Assembly (NCBI RefSeq): GCF_002994745.2
Contig: NC_037093.1
Span: 50,882,384-50,946,383 of the forward strand
Length of the DNA stretch: 64,000 nucleotides
Direction of reading: 5' to 3'
Source: Rosa chinensis
Taxonomy: Eukaryota; Streptophyta; Magnoliopsida; Rosales; Rosaceae
Position 1 is the stretch's first letter. Every line of letters begins with the position of its first letter. Below, one piece after another: positions 46,691 through 58,733 of the stretch. The translations under genes were made by a program, and so were the position numbers. The notes beneath the pieces are model-generated. The model did not search any database. It was not told the origin of the DNA and saw nothing but the letters and a program-made list of their open reading frames with translations.

Positions 46691-46728
46691 TAAGAAAATG
46701 AATATCATGTCGAATAAGAATGAAAATC

Positions 46729-46759
<31 letters not shown>

Positions 46760-49047
46760 CGTATTTGAGATGTGATGAGATTATTTAAGAAAATGATACA
46801 CGTCGAGTAAGAATAAATCACGAACGCCCACTTTTGGGTCTCATTCCCTTTGGGTACTTCCTTCCGCCTCGGTTTGCTAGCTCTTTGAGCGTTTCCAAAT
46901 ATTTGATTCGAAAAAAGGCAGAAAGGAAACAAATATCTGCTTAATTCAATCGAAAAAAAAAAAAAGATGAAGAAGTATCTGCTTAATTAATTAACTATCA
47001 CACCTAACAACCATTAAATTTGAGTTCAGTTAGGCGAGTCACTTCCACAATTGAATATGAATAAGATTTCTTAAGATGCCTCGATTTCATAATGTTTGTT
47101 TTCCCTTCTTTAATCAACAGTTGAAATTATGGTTACTGATTCTTAACCTCAAATGGTCAAATCTGATCATGTCCATTTTAGTGCCATCTCTAGATAATGT
47201 ATGTGGAGCTCACCAGACAGTTTACCTATCTTCCCCTAGTTAATATTGTTGCGTTAATGTAGAAGAGGAACGCTAAAAACTTCAACATTTTTTAGTCTCT
47301 CTTTTCTATCTCAAACTTGTAATCTCATAATCAAAATCTTAGCGATCACCACATGTCATAAGCTATTGCAGTCCTAAAAAAAATCAAAGGTCTCATTTGG
47401 TTTATATTTTGAAGCTTAGTGAGTGTAACTTTGAAAAAAAAAAAAAATACTGGTTATATGAGAGTCTACCAACTCTTTCATTCTCTTAGGTTTGTCCTTC
47501 TTTTCGCCTCGGTTTGCTTTTCTATTTCCAAACAAAAGTAAAAGGTGGTCGATCTACCATTACAAAAATTATATGTATAAATCTTTCATAGAATTTATAG
47601 TCCCGGAGGACGACAGTAAGATCTTGAATTAACAGTTGAAAAAATTGGGCTGACTTCTTCATAACCTCATATGTATAATTTGTTGACTTGCATGAGTTGT
47701 ATCACATCATATCTGCCACATTAATTCATACACAAGCTTTGGATTTTGTTTTCATTATTGGAGCTGAGAGTATTGTAGTATGGAAATGGAGGTTACAGAC
47801 TGTTGCTTTGAATCTTGGACGTCCATTGTAGTGCCATTTCTAGCTTAAGCCCATATGAGGGGGAGAGTGCAGTAAATGTAAAAATAAAACGACCTCATGA
47901 CCAGTAGTACCAGATCATGGCCAGTCACCATCTCCATATCTTGTCTTTACCAGGTTCAGTATCTTACTTGTTATCCCCACCTCCTCTCTTCTCCCTCTGC
48001 AAATTTTTAATGCCTGGCCCTGGACACACAGTACGTACCAATGGCTCCTCTCTGGCTCTCTCTCTCTCTCTGTTTGCTTCTCCTCCAAGAACCATACAAA
48101 GCGTCAAAGAGTGAAAAGTAAAAACCAGAACGACTCCTTTTTTCGGTGCGCACGTTAAAATCAGAACCCCCCGGATGGGGCCCTCCGGGACCGGAGCCGG
48201 GGAATGGTCCTCGCGTGCTCGCTCGCTCTGTGCGTCTCCACGTGGCGGTGGATGGTGGTCGTCGCTGGGAATCAGTTTGGCGTCGCTTTCGGGATTAGGG
48301 TGGTACGACATGGGCTGACACAATGGGGGCAAGAGACGACAGACAGCAAGTCGGCGGAAACGGCGCGTCGCTGTTCCTGGCCTGCCGTTCTTTTTCTGCT
48401 CACCCGAGCCGAGCGTAGAAGTGCTTTTGCCGCATAAAGTTCCAACGGATTTTGATGCTTTTGGTGAATTATTTGGCTTATGAATCAACTTTACACAGTA
48501 ATAATGTACACATTGTTTTAGAACGGTTACTTATTGTAATCCATAGATCCAATCGGTACCTAAACAAAATTTAGAGATAAATCTGCATCTTTTAAGATTT
48601 CGTCTGCAGCCACATTGAAACTTTCGATTATGTTTTGTTAAGCATAGACATTCTGATGCACATGGTTCCAATTTGAGGTTTCTATTTGAGAAAAGTTTAT
48701 GCACGTGTCACAAAATATGGAGTATGGACGGAGATACCATTTTGACGGATTCATGATATTACATGATTTATTTTTTGAAAATCTTCTAAATACCCCTCGA
48801 TATCATTTTCAATGGTTGCAACTAATGTTTTCACGTATTAGCACACGATGTGAGTTTCACCAATGAAAAGAAAGAAAGAAAAAATTACAAATTCTATAGT
48901 ATCCCAGAGTATTAAAACTCCACATCCAAAAACTATTAGACTGCAAATTATTTGCAACGTTCTAATCTAACAGTTTTAACTTTAAAAAATTTAATATTCT
49001 AAAATACTATAAGCAACTCTGCAAGAAAAAAAAAATGGAAAATTGAG

Positions 49048-49350
49048 ATGGATGTGTTTGGGAAACCATGGACAATATTTGGAGAGAGATGTGGTATCGG
49101 TGCTCGAGGATTATACGGCTTTGAAAATATAGTGGAATCTAAAGCCAGAAGGAACAGAGGTGTTCTGACATCTCCGAGTCCGACATCCTGCGGTTTACAT
49201 AGTTTTGGTGAAGATAATACGGGCCACGTTATAAAGGTCGATAATACCCCTGCAGTTGTTCACCTTTTGGACCAAACCATGTTTTCTCCTGTTACTTGTG
49301 AACTGGATGCCATCAATCCATCAATCAGTCCCTTTCATGGTTTTGTTTAG
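49048..49350 (+). other. Unrecognised 100-aa open frame followed by an A run
   Basis: The frame starts MDVFGKPWTIFGER and ends SPFHGFV. A 19-base A-rich run lies about 20 bp past the stop (49371-49389), which could mark a retrocopy. No domain was recognised. It may be chance. Confidence 0.2.
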
Positions 49351-50307
49351 GGAATGATATGGAAAAGTTCCAAAAAAAAAAAAAAAAACCAAGGTCAACC
49401 CACACTTAAAATTAAATTTTGTGCGTATTCTGCCTTTGATAGCTACAATCATGTTCTATTGTTCTATATGCATTTGTAGTTAATAACTACAATCCCGTCC
49501 TTTTTGTCCTAGCTCTGCTTATATTGTATATGCATTCATAATTTCATACACGTTTTTTATTATCTCGGTGTTTTCACATCCCTTAATAAAAAATAAAAAA
49601 TAATAAAAACACCCTTTGCCCCCACAAGATTAAAATCCGGGTCTGCCATTGTTGCTGTGCATGGGAATTGTTCTTACTCAATGTGCAAAATTCATTATTA
49701 AGAATTCAAAACGAACTATTCATTGAGAAACTTAGAAGTGGGCATAATGTGGGGAGAAATCGGGTACCGCCCGAACTGACCTGAATAAAACGGGTCGGAA
49801 ACCGCACTGAGGGAAAAAACTGTGTCGTTTTGCATTCACATAGCACGAACCCGATTCACTCTGGTGCGGGCTCGGTTTTTAGTCACGAACCGCTCGGATT
49901 AAACCGCCCGACCCGATTCATAATTTATATATATATATATATATAATTTATTTTTAATATTTTCTTAATTTTTTATATTATTCCTCAAGTTCTGATTGGA
50001 GAAAATTTTCTCCAAACCCTAATGCTCGAGGGTTCTAACTCAACCGCATAACTCTCATTTCTCATTTCATGCTCTCTCTCAGTCTTAGACCGTCACTCTC
50101 CGATCTCTCATTCTGTCCTATCTACCATAATGACTCTCACCGTCGACCGTCGTTCTCTCTCGCTTCTCTCTTCTTCTATTGTCGGCCAGATTCTCATCGT
50201 CGGTACGATTAATTTGTTCTCTCAGCTCTATCTTTTCTCTTCTTCTTTTTTTCCAGTTTAAATCAAGATGAATCGTTTATGAAGGCAAACATCTAGTATT
50301 TTGATCT

Positions 50308-50400
50308 TTGATGGGTGTTCAAATCATTTAGAATTTTAGATTATCGTTTGATGGGTGTTCAAATCATTTAGAATTTTAGATTATTGTTTGATGGGAGTCC
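50308..50400. repeat. About 40-bp tandem repeat within the hAT element
   Basis: A unit tttgatgggtgttcaaatca is repeated at about 50308 and 50346, with a partial third copy at 50387. It lies in the untranslated region upstream of the transposase. Confidence 0.8.
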
Positions 50401-50676
50401 AAATTGGTGTGATAGTTTGATCTTTGATGGGTGTTCTGGTTGTGAAATACTGAAATTGTAATGTGCGTGTTCTGGTTTAAAGAAGATGTCTGGTAGTTTG
50501 TTGGTTTGGGGCTTCTCTCTTTCAAAATTGTGTTAGGGTTTTCGAAAACCACTTGGGGCTTTCTGATTTCATAGTTTAGCTTTAGGGCTTTCTGATCTCA
50601 ACTTATTAGCTTTCTGATCTCATAGTTGGGAATTTTGTTTCATTGTTTTGAAATTGTAATTGGCTATTTGTAGATT

Positions 50677-52964
50677 ATGGAAGGGATATCTTCAATTCCG
50701 ACCTCTACCCCAACTAGAACTATAGATTCTAGCATCAGGACGACCCCCACACTAAGTCCTATAGTTGCAGTTATTCAAAGTTTTACTCCAGTACCACCGC
50801 TTCTACCACTTCTTGAAGATGAAGATGGAACAAGCAAAAGGAAGAACTCTTCAATTGTGTGGCAACATTTCGAGAAGCTAAAGAATCCGGATGGGAGTTA
50901 CATAAAGCCAACGCATTCAAGGTGCAAGTGCTACCCCTAAACCTACGCAAGCTGCCAGAGAAGCAATGGCACATTAGCAATGAGGGCATATGTGATGTAC
51001 CAGTGCAGGAAGTCGCTGATTTATGTCCCAAATAAGAGGCAGAAGTTCCTGACTTTCGATTTGGCTGAAAGTGGAGGTAAATTAATTGTTGTTGCTTATG
51101 ATAAGACCACTTCTAGGCTAGCTTATGTGAAAATGATGGTTCGTAATGAACTGTCATTTTCTTTTGTTGAGAATGAAGGGTTTAAAGAGTTCATGACGGT
51201 GACTCAGCCTCAATTTAAGTCACCTTCTAGGAGAACAATAGCTAGAGATATTTGGAAGCTTTATGAGGCTGGGAATAAGAGGATTACAGGGTGGATATCT
51301 GTTAATCAGCAAAGGGTTTCACACACAACGGATACTTGGACAATATCCAAAACATTAATTACATGGTGTTGACTGCTCATTTCGTAGATGCTAGTTGGAA
51401 GCTGCACAAAAGGATTTTAAACTTTTGTGTGATTCCAAATCACCAAGGTAAAGCAATAGGCAAATTGGTTGAATCTTGTTTGATTAAGTGGGGATTGATA
51501 AGGTTTTTACAATCGTTGTCGATAATGCGAGTCCAAATTAGGTGGCTTTACACTACATGAAAAAGAAGATAGGAAACTGGAATAAGTTGGTGTTGGGAGG
51601 TAGTTTTTTGCATTTGAGATGCTGCTGCAATATTCTGAACCTCATTGTTAGGGATGGAATGGATGAGCTTGACTCCTCCATTGATGGCATTAGGAATTGT
51701 GTTAAGTATATTAGATCAAGTCCAGAAAGATTAGAGAAGTTTAGGAAGTGTGCAGCTCAAGAAAAGATTGAGCACAAGGGAGGAATTGTCCCTTTAGATG
51801 TTTGCACACAACGGAATTCAACATACTTTATGTTGGATCTTGCATGCAAGTACAAGAAGGCTTTTTTGAGGCTTGAGGATGAAGATCAACAATTTGAAGG
51901 TTACTTCCAAAAGATAGTGGGTGGAATCCTAGAACTGCAGATTGGGAAAAGGTATAATTACATATTGGGAAAAGGTGGCAAGACTCGTCAAATTTCTCAA
52001 GATTTTTTATGAAGAAACCTTGAAGTTTAGTGTCACTAAGCATGTAACTGCTAATGATCCTCTACTTTGGATGTGCACAATTGTTGGTGAGCTTGATAAG
52101 TGCATGGCTAGTGATGATCCTCTTCTTGTTAGCATTGACACCTCGATGAAAAAGAAGTTTGACAAGTATTGGCTGCAGCTTGAAGATTTAAATCAAATTC
52201 AGCTTATTGATGTCATTTTAGATCCAAGATACAGGCTGTTGTACCTTGAATTCTTCTTCCCAAAGGTGCAGGCCGACCAAGGAGAAGCAGGCGTGCAAGT
52301 GATGACCGATGAAGTAAAGAAAACTTTGAGCTCACTATTTGATTGTTATGCAGGTAATCAGTTTCACAACTTTCTTTTTTCTTTTCTTTGTAGAATCTAT
52401 TTGTTTTCGTTTTTCACTACTTTATGTTTTTATTTGAGTTGCAGACGAAGATCTTGCTGTAGCAATAGGTTCTGGGAGTGTGCCAAAGCCTAGGATCGAG
52501 TCTAGGGATGATCATCGAGTTGAGGAGGATAATCATGCAGCAAACCTGCATCAGTTCAAGCTTTTGTGGTAGGAGAAAGATGTTGTGGTACGGTGATCAA
52601 GAATGAGCAGGACAAGTACCTATTGGAAGCTTCAAAAGACCCTTTGAACCACAAATTTGAAATTTTGGCTTGGTGGAAAGAGAATGCTCCAGGATACCCC
52701 ATTCTGTCCCAAATCACCAAAGACATGTTTGCTGTACCTGCCTCAACTATGGCGTCTGAATCTTCATTCAGTCTTGGAAAGAGGGTGGTGGACCAAATCT
52801 GCATTTTAGATTTGGTTAATTTGCAATTAGATGAACTGCAATTTTCTTTTCTACATTTGGTGAAATTAGGCTTTAGGAAAGATTTGTGTTTATTGTTTAA
52901 CAACTGTATGAACTCCCATTTTATTTATGCGTTTAGTTCATTTGAATGGTTTGTGAAGGTGTAA
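50677..52964 (+). pseudogene. hAT transposase (RICESLEEPER type), multiply broken
   Basis: Several + frames in order cover the family architecture. First is an N-terminal BED-type zinc finger (KRKNSSIVWQHFEKL, then a CKC pair; 50677-50940). A catalytic region follows with THTTDTW-type context (SHTTDTWTISK, about 51320) and RCCCNILNLIVRDGM (51620). A middle helical part (51942-52350) ends at a possible intron donor (near 52352). Last is the C-terminal dimerisation domain with EILAWWKENAP, YPILSQI and STMASESSFSLGKRVV (about 52660-52790). Frame changes and stops separate them, so no functional transposase can be made. Non-autonomous hAT elements here would need another source. Confidence 0.93.
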
Positions 52965-53258
52965 TGACTAATTTATTTTAGACTGAGTGACATGGTTTGC
53001 ATTTGATTTTAGTTGTTTTTTTTTTCCTTCTTTTTCAAGTCTGCAGGTTATCAACTTTCCCATTTTAGATTGCATGTTTTCCATTGCGGTTTGGGCTGAA
53101 ACTGCACCTGCCTGCACTTACAGTGACACCAGAAATCTGGTCGAAAGAATTTAACATCGGTTGCAGTTTGAATTTTGAGCTTACCAAATTTCCCGGTCCA
53201 GATGCGATATCAGGCCCAAACCGGCCTGATCCGCACTGAGCCCACCCCTAGAGAAACT

Positions 53259-53812
53259 TCAGCCCAATAATACTTTGAACTTTTTAACTAGCACACGCAA
53301 CGATCTATTCTTATCATTCTAGTTTTGTGATTATGATTGTCAGATATAAACACTCACGTTCTTTATTAACATCAAGATAAGAAACACACCTAACACTGTA
53401 AACACATGAACCAAAACAAATTGGTCCCCCCAAACCACATCTGGTCGTCGCAGTTTCGATAGCCCGAACGGACCACATCGCAATGATCGAGCTCAATTAT
53501 GTTTTAGACTTTAGATTATTGGATGTACATAATTTAAATGCACATACAAAGAAAAGAAAAAATATGTCCCAACATAAGCTCAATAATAATCCAACTTGGT
53601 CCCTTGCTTGGTCTTGGCCAGTTGTCACTCCGACCCTTAGACTCCTGATCACACTGTAAAAACTCCAGTCCAAAAGACAAGGGCATTTTCGTAATTCATC
53701 GACCTCTGTGCTTCCCTCCCACTTAAACCCCATGACCCAACTACTCCACAGTTCTCACCTCCACACTTGCTCTTGCTCTTTCAGAAATCAGAACAGAGAG
53801 AAACAGACCTCA
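53259..53812. promoter_or_regulatory. Presumed promoter of the LRR gene
   Basis: The sequence between the hAT element and the LRR start codon. The hAT insertion ends 562 bp upstream of the start. No TATA box is obvious in the last 100 bp, which are pyrimidine-rich. The frame is open upstream to 53708, but family likeness starts at 53813. Confidence 0.35.
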
Positions 53813-55207
53813 ATGGCTCAGCTCCACCCAATTTCCACATTCACCCTCCTCTTCCTCACAACCCTCCTGTCCTCTTTCGTCATTTCCCACTCCCAGCCCC
53901 TCCTCAGCCCGGCCGAGCAGGCCTCCGTCTACCGCGTCCTCGACTCCCTCAACCCCCACGTCCCCTGGCGCACCCTCTTCCCCGACGACCTCTGCTCCTA
54001 CGGCCCCCACGGTGTCGTCTGCGACTTCTTCGCCAACGACACTGATCCCAGCGTCGTAACCGTCCACGTCTCCGAGCTCAGCTTCGGGTACGTCTCCGAC
54101 TACACCCCCAACCCGCCCTGCTCCTCCACCGCCACTCTCAGCCCTCTCCTCTTCACTTCCTTCCCTTACCTCCGCAAGCTCTTCTTCTACCGCTGCTTCA
54201 ACGAAACGACAGTCGTTTCGGTCCCTGATATTCCGGCGAGTTTCGGGTCGGGTCTGGAGGAGCTCGTCTTTATAGACAACCCCTCTCTTGTTTCCCCGCT
54301 CAGTGGCATTCTCCGTAATTTCACCAGCTTAAGAAGGGCAGTTCTGACCGGGAACGGGTTTTACGGCAACGTACCGGATTCCGTTGCCGAGATGGTCCAC
54401 CTGGAAGAATTGACTCTCTCCGGAAACCAACTCGGTGGAGAGATTCCGGTGAGTTTTGAAAAACTGAAGAAGCTGAAGGTTCTCGACCTGGGCGGGAACT
54501 CCTTCGCCGGAAAAGTGCCGGACTCGGTGGGGAGCCTCTCGGAGCTGTTGAAGCTTGACCTGAGCTCCAATGGGTTTTCCGGCAAAATCCCGGAGAGCCT
54601 CAAAAACTTGCGGAGGCTGGAGCTGTTGGACCTGAGCTACAACCGGTTCAACAACTCCGGCGTGCCTCTGTTCTTGTCGGAGATGACACAGCTGAGAACG
54701 GTGTCTCTGAGTGGGAATTTGCTAGGAGGGCAGATTCCGGAAATATGGAGCAAGCTCGGGGGCATTTTGGGAATTGGGCTTTCTGGGATGGGACTGGTTG
54801 GGAAAATCCCAGCTTCAATGGGGGTGTATTTGAGAAATGTGAGGTACCTTGGGCTTGACAATAACAAACTGGAAGGGACAGTGCCTCAGGAGTTTGGTCT
54901 TTTGGAATCTGTGAATGAGATTAATTTGGAGAACAATAGCTTAAGTGGGAGGGTCTCATTTTCTTCAGCTAAATTTGGGCACAAGATGAAGTTGTATGGA
55001 AACCCACAGCTCTGTGTTGATGATAAGGGTTTAAGGTTTGCAAAGGGTTTAGGGTTTGAGGAGTTGAAGGTGTGCAGCAAACAGCAGAAACCCAATTCTG
55101 CCCATTTCACAATGGATTCTTCTTCTTCTTCAGCAGTGCAGGTTGTTGTTCCATCCATGGTTATGGTTTGTGGGTTTTTGGGTATGATTGTGCTTATGCT
55201 TAATTAG
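53813..55207 (+). CDS. LRR receptor-like protein without kinase, 464 aa
   Basis: A single-exon gene. The chosen start (MAQLHPIS) gives a typical signal peptide (residues 1 to about 28, hydrophobic core FTLLFLTTLLSSFV). The upstream in-frame Met at 53708 would put 35 Ser/His-rich residues before it. An N-terminal cap with a Cys pair (LCSYGPHGVVC) precedes about nine leucine-rich repeats of the plant extracellular type (for example LEELTLSGNQLGGEIP and LLKLDLSSNGFSGKIP). A C-terminal cap carries further Cys. The protein ends in a Ser-rich stretch and a hydrophobic tail (VVVPSMVMVCGFLGMIVLML) with no cytoplasmic part, which suits a GPI anchor or a single membrane helix. It belongs to the receptor-like proteins often named Piriformospora indica-insensitive 2-like. 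The ligand is unknown. Confidence 0.88.
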   Translation: MAQLHPISTFTLLFLTTLLSSFVISHSQPLLSPAEQASVYRVLDSLNPHVPWRTLFPDDLCSYGPHGVVCDFFANDTDPSVVTVHVSELSFGYVSDYTPNPPCSSTATLSPLLFTSFPYLRKLFFYRCFNETTVVSVPDIPASFGSGLEELVFIDNPSLVSPLSGILRNFTSLRRAVLTGNGFYGNVPDSVAEMVHLEELTLSGNQLGGEIPVSFEKLKKLKVLDLGGNSFAGKVPDSVGSLSELLKLDLSSNGFSGKIPESLKNLRRLELLDLSYNRFNNSGVPLFLSEMTQLRTVSLSGNLLGGQIPEIWSKLGGILGIGLSGMGLVGKIPASMGVYLRNVRYLGLDNNKLEGTVPQEFGLLESVNEINLENNSLSGRVSFSSAKFGHKMKLYGNPQLCVDDKGLRFAKGLGFEELKVCSKQQKPNSAHFTMDSSSSSAVQVVVPSMVMVCGFLGMIVLMLN

Positions 55208-56058
55208 GATTAGAGAGCCATTAGAGGTTGAGGTTTAGGAAGTTTAGTAGGCCTTCTAACAGAGAAAGGAACAGGATTTTGTAGTCTTGACTAGAAATGA
55301 GTTTTGGGAATTTGGGGATGTGTAGTGAAGGTGGATGTGGATACAAGGAAATTAACTATGTAATTATGCACTTTTGTCAATGGGAAGTGGATATAAATGA
55401 TAGCATTATCTTTTGGTTATGGTAATAGTTTCTTTATTACTATCCTGCTTATGGGGATTGAGTCTCAAACAAGAAATTGATTTCTTTGGTGCTGTGTTAT
55501 TTGCAGTGTTTCAGTGCTTTCGGTCTCTAAGGGGCCTTGTGTTCATTACTGATTCTGTGTTTGGTACTTTGGTTTAGCTTTTTCACATTTACCCAAAATT
55601 TACAGAGATTCTGTCTGATAGTGAAAGAATTGGAAATGTATCTGAAATTCTGAAGTGGGGTTTTTGATGAAACCAGCTTGGCAATTTAGCATTTTTATGG
55701 TAACTAGCATAGTCTAGGACCAAGGGGATGTTCTGGCTTGTTGTGTGATATGAAGCAAAATTGATCTCAAATCATGAAGACAGAGACAAAAGCAAATCAC
55801 CCTTGCACAGTTAGACAGGGATAGGCTTTTTTAAAGCTGGATGATACCCAGTAAAAAGTGCTTTTTGAAGAAGCACCTGCTTCTCCAGCCCTTTTATGCA
55901 AACCTAAAAAGCAGAAATGTATTTGCAATTATACAAGGATAGGAAAGGAGAAAGTGTTCCAAAAATGAAATAACCTTTAATTAAAACTGATATTACAGTT
56001 GTTTGGCATCACTCCCCTGATGATACATTTGATATAGCTAGCCTGATTGAAGATGCTT
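55208..56058. other. Convergent spacer between the LRR and RIC genes
   Basis: The 3' UTRs of the two converging genes should lie here. No additional gene was recognised. Confidence 0.45.
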
Positions 56059-57097
56059 CTAGCTGCTACAACATTGATAGTAATCAATTCTTTGAATAAC
56101 TTCATATAAACCCCTTGTCTTCCCCCTCTTGAAAAGAATTCTGAGATAGCTCAATGCTATTGGACTTTGCTGTAGATGGGGTGCCAGGATTTTTTTTTTT
56201 TTGGACCCCCCAATCGCCGATTCTTTTGATTTCTTCCGCCGTGATTTCTTGGGGATATCCGGTAGGGAGGATTCGCTACTTGTATCTGTGGCTTCCTGAG
56301 GGCTGCCTCTATTACCCTCCGATAAGTCCCTCCTAGAAGGCCTTCTTGTTTGCCTAGGTTTATCTGATTTTTCCCTTGGGGATTCAGTTCCACCACCACC
56401 TCCTTCATGCCCCCGTGATGATTGCCTTCTCGATGACTTGGGCAATTCAGGGTCATGTGTCGGAGACATTGAACTCTTTGAACTTCTCCGGCTTGAATCT
56501 ACATTGAGATAATACATAACATTGATCATCAGCTATTTCCGAACAAAATTTTGCTAATACTTGATAAAGAGTCGCTTATTACTTAATAACTTTTTGAGAG
56601 TGCGAATAACAACTCTATGTTATTATATATAAACAAAAATGAGGCATTACCTTCAGAGATACATTTGACCATATTATTGTCGGTCATCTCGCCATTCTGA
56701 CTTAAAGGTGCTGATGCAAATCCTGGTGGAGATTGAAACTCATTCATCTGCAATGATCAACAACTTCAGCAAGTAGAAACTGCAAAAAAAAAAAAAAAAA
56801 AAATTCTAGTTAATTAAGTACCCAGCTTGGAGAACTACTTGCCGTTGATGGACCATCCCAGCCTATATGAGCCACATGCTTTACGTCTGTAGGAAACCCA
56901 ATCTGTATTTCTTGTTCTTTGTCATCATCTGACAAATGAGTGTGACAATTTCCCTCAGGCCTCAATATGTGTGTGTAAATAAATATCATCAATTAGAGCA
57001 TAGGCTTTTCAATATGTAACATACCAAACATTTGAGAAATGTATCTCAGGCCTTTTAAGAGGCCCTTCATCTTACTGCTATTTTCTTTATTCGACAT
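56059..57097 (-). CDS. ROP-interactive CRIB-motif (RIC) protein, 238 aa
   Basis: An effector of plant ROP/RAC small GTPases, acting near the plasma membrane and cytoskeleton. Four coding exons: 57097-57025, 56928-56822, 56747-56651 and 56498-56059. All introns are GT-AG, phases agree, and the sum is 717 nt. The CRIB motif is intact at residues 34-47 (IGFPTDVKHVAHIG) and is followed by WDGPS. Ahead of it is a basic helix (KMKGLLKGLRYISQMF), and after it PSWMNEFQSPPG, features of the RIC10/RIC11 group. The C-terminal half is Ser/Arg/Lys-rich and low in complexity, with no further domain. The first Met is supported by the family start. The 13-G run at 57662 lies upstream, outside the coding part. 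Confidence 0.9.
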
Positions 57098-58733
57098 GAG
57101 TAATTCTTAATGATAATAATCTATTCCTGTGAAGTCCCTAGCTAGTACATATGGAAACCAAAATTTGCCCTCCAATTCTGTCACAATGATAACAAGAAGA
57201 AAGTTAGTGATGAATGGTCGAACCCTTCTATTGTAACGATCAGTATGAAATTTGATAGTGAAAAACGACCATTACTCTAAAAAAAAAAGAATAATTCGCG
57301 AATCTAAAGATTGAAAATATATACATATGTGATGAACATGGTAGAATTTTCTTGAATAACGATTGTCAAATTAAGATGGAAATAACTCTGGCTAACCTTT
57401 GAAGGAAGACCTTGCTGCTAGGCCATAATTTACAACCCCATATGAGAGGCCGCAGCATTCAAGCTATATCTTCTGAGAAACTAAAAATTCCCAGAAAATT
57501 CAACAGGGCATGCAAACAATACATACAATGACCCCCTTTTTTTTTCTTTTTCTTTTTTCTATAAATTTTGGCAAGATGAGGAAGAAGACTTTGGAAGAAA
57601 AGGAAAAAAAAAAAAAAGGTGTTCAAAAACTAATAACAGCTTTTGACAAATGTGTATGAGAGGGGGGGGGGGGGAGTGATGAGAAAAGGGATGAACTGAT
57701 AAAACAAATCATGCTTAATTAAAGTAAAGCTATCGTTTATCTCGTCAATCCGATGGTAATGCATTGTGTTTTTTCCCTAACCACATTGTTGATCACCAGA
57801 CGTGGATCGAACTTTCCGGTGTGAAAATATAGGAAGAAATGACAGTGAAGATCTTTGGCTTTGCTAAATTTAGATGGCAAGTTCTGTAACGGTCATTTTA
57901 CAGGCCGTAATGACTGGTAGATGCATATATATGAGTTTCAATGGTTTGTTGGCTATTCTCTTGTTGACAGAAAATATGTGTCCACCTTGCGAGTCTATTG
58001 AGTCAAAGTTAAGTGTTAAACTCAATTTTAATTTGGTTTTACTGTCCTTATTACGTTTTTTTTTTTTAAGAACAGAGTTCAAAATGAAATTCACCTCAAA
58101 CTATAGTTATGTGAGGTTGATATGAAAATAGGTTGTCATAAAGCATGATTCTAAACGAAAATGGACATATTAGTATAGAAGCAACTCGCATAGGTTTCTT
58201 AGCTTAATTAGTGACGGGAAGATCTAACTCTTTTTTTTGTAATTAGCTATGACGCTCAAGACTTGACATGAAAGAGGCGTATATATAATGAATCATACGT
58301 AGTGTTACATTATTTGGTATGTAAATTTGGTGATCGTAGAACTAGCAAGGCTCTTAACTGTAATGTGTGTGATAAATGCTCTTACGAAAGAACCAATTAA
58401 TTAACTTTTAAGACAACTTGTATTCATTTTTTGTTGGCTAATCTTTATGAAAATAGGCAGTTGGAAGCCAGAATTAGTTAATAACAAACTATATTGAAAG
58501 CAGGAAAAAGAAAGAATTGGATGAGTAAATTAGTTAACGACACTATATGTAGTAGCAAATTATCATACAATGCTTACAACATCACCAATGTAGTTACACT
58601 TCCTCTCCTCTTCTCCCACCTCGCGCCCCGCCCCCCCCCACCAAAAAAAAAAAGAGAAAGAATACATATGGAAGGAAACTGGAAACATAAAGTGATCAAA
58701 CTAATTATATATCCACAATCTGGTTTAGTGGTA
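57098..58733. other. Spacer between the RIC and GLTP genes
   Basis: The presumed RIC promoter and 5' UTR lie near 57098-57400. A T/A run (57536-57620) and a 13-G run (57662-57674) follow. The left part of the GLTP 3' UTR should reach into the right end. Nothing else was recognised. Confidence 0.4.

Larger units (their letters stand above)
46401..49732. other. 3.3-kb region with no supported gene
   Basis: Contents: a probable MITE (about 46418-46690), a 23-C run (46728-46750), AT-rich DNA to about 47900, a GC-rich patch (about 48130-48440), and a 100-codon open frame followed by an A run (49048-49389). The GC-rich patch has open frames in both directions but no recognisable domain, so it is not called a gene. 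Confidence 0.45.
49733..53250 (+). mobile_element. hAT transposon, 3.5 kb, with broken transposase
   Basis: A perfect 8-bp target duplication gagaaact flanks it (49725-49732 and 53251-53258). The termini are tagaagtgggc on the left and the complement taggggtgggc on the right, hAT-type ends with two differences. Subterminal regions are rich in cgggt/accgc motifs. The interior carries a hAT transposase in pieces on + (50677-52964), an upstream region containing a short tandem repeat, and an AT run at 49928-49946. Confidence 0.95.

Noticed and set aside
47964..48488. 174-aa minus-strand frame in a GC-rich patch
   Set aside because: Low-complexity Pro/Arg/Ser composition, no domain, overlaps open frames in the other direction, and no splice or neighbour support. 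Composition alone explains it.
53810..54067. Minus-strand frame opposite the LRR signal peptide
   Set aside because: Shadow of the GC-rich coding sequence, with Gly/Glu/Val-rich composition as expected from complementing Pro/Leu codons.
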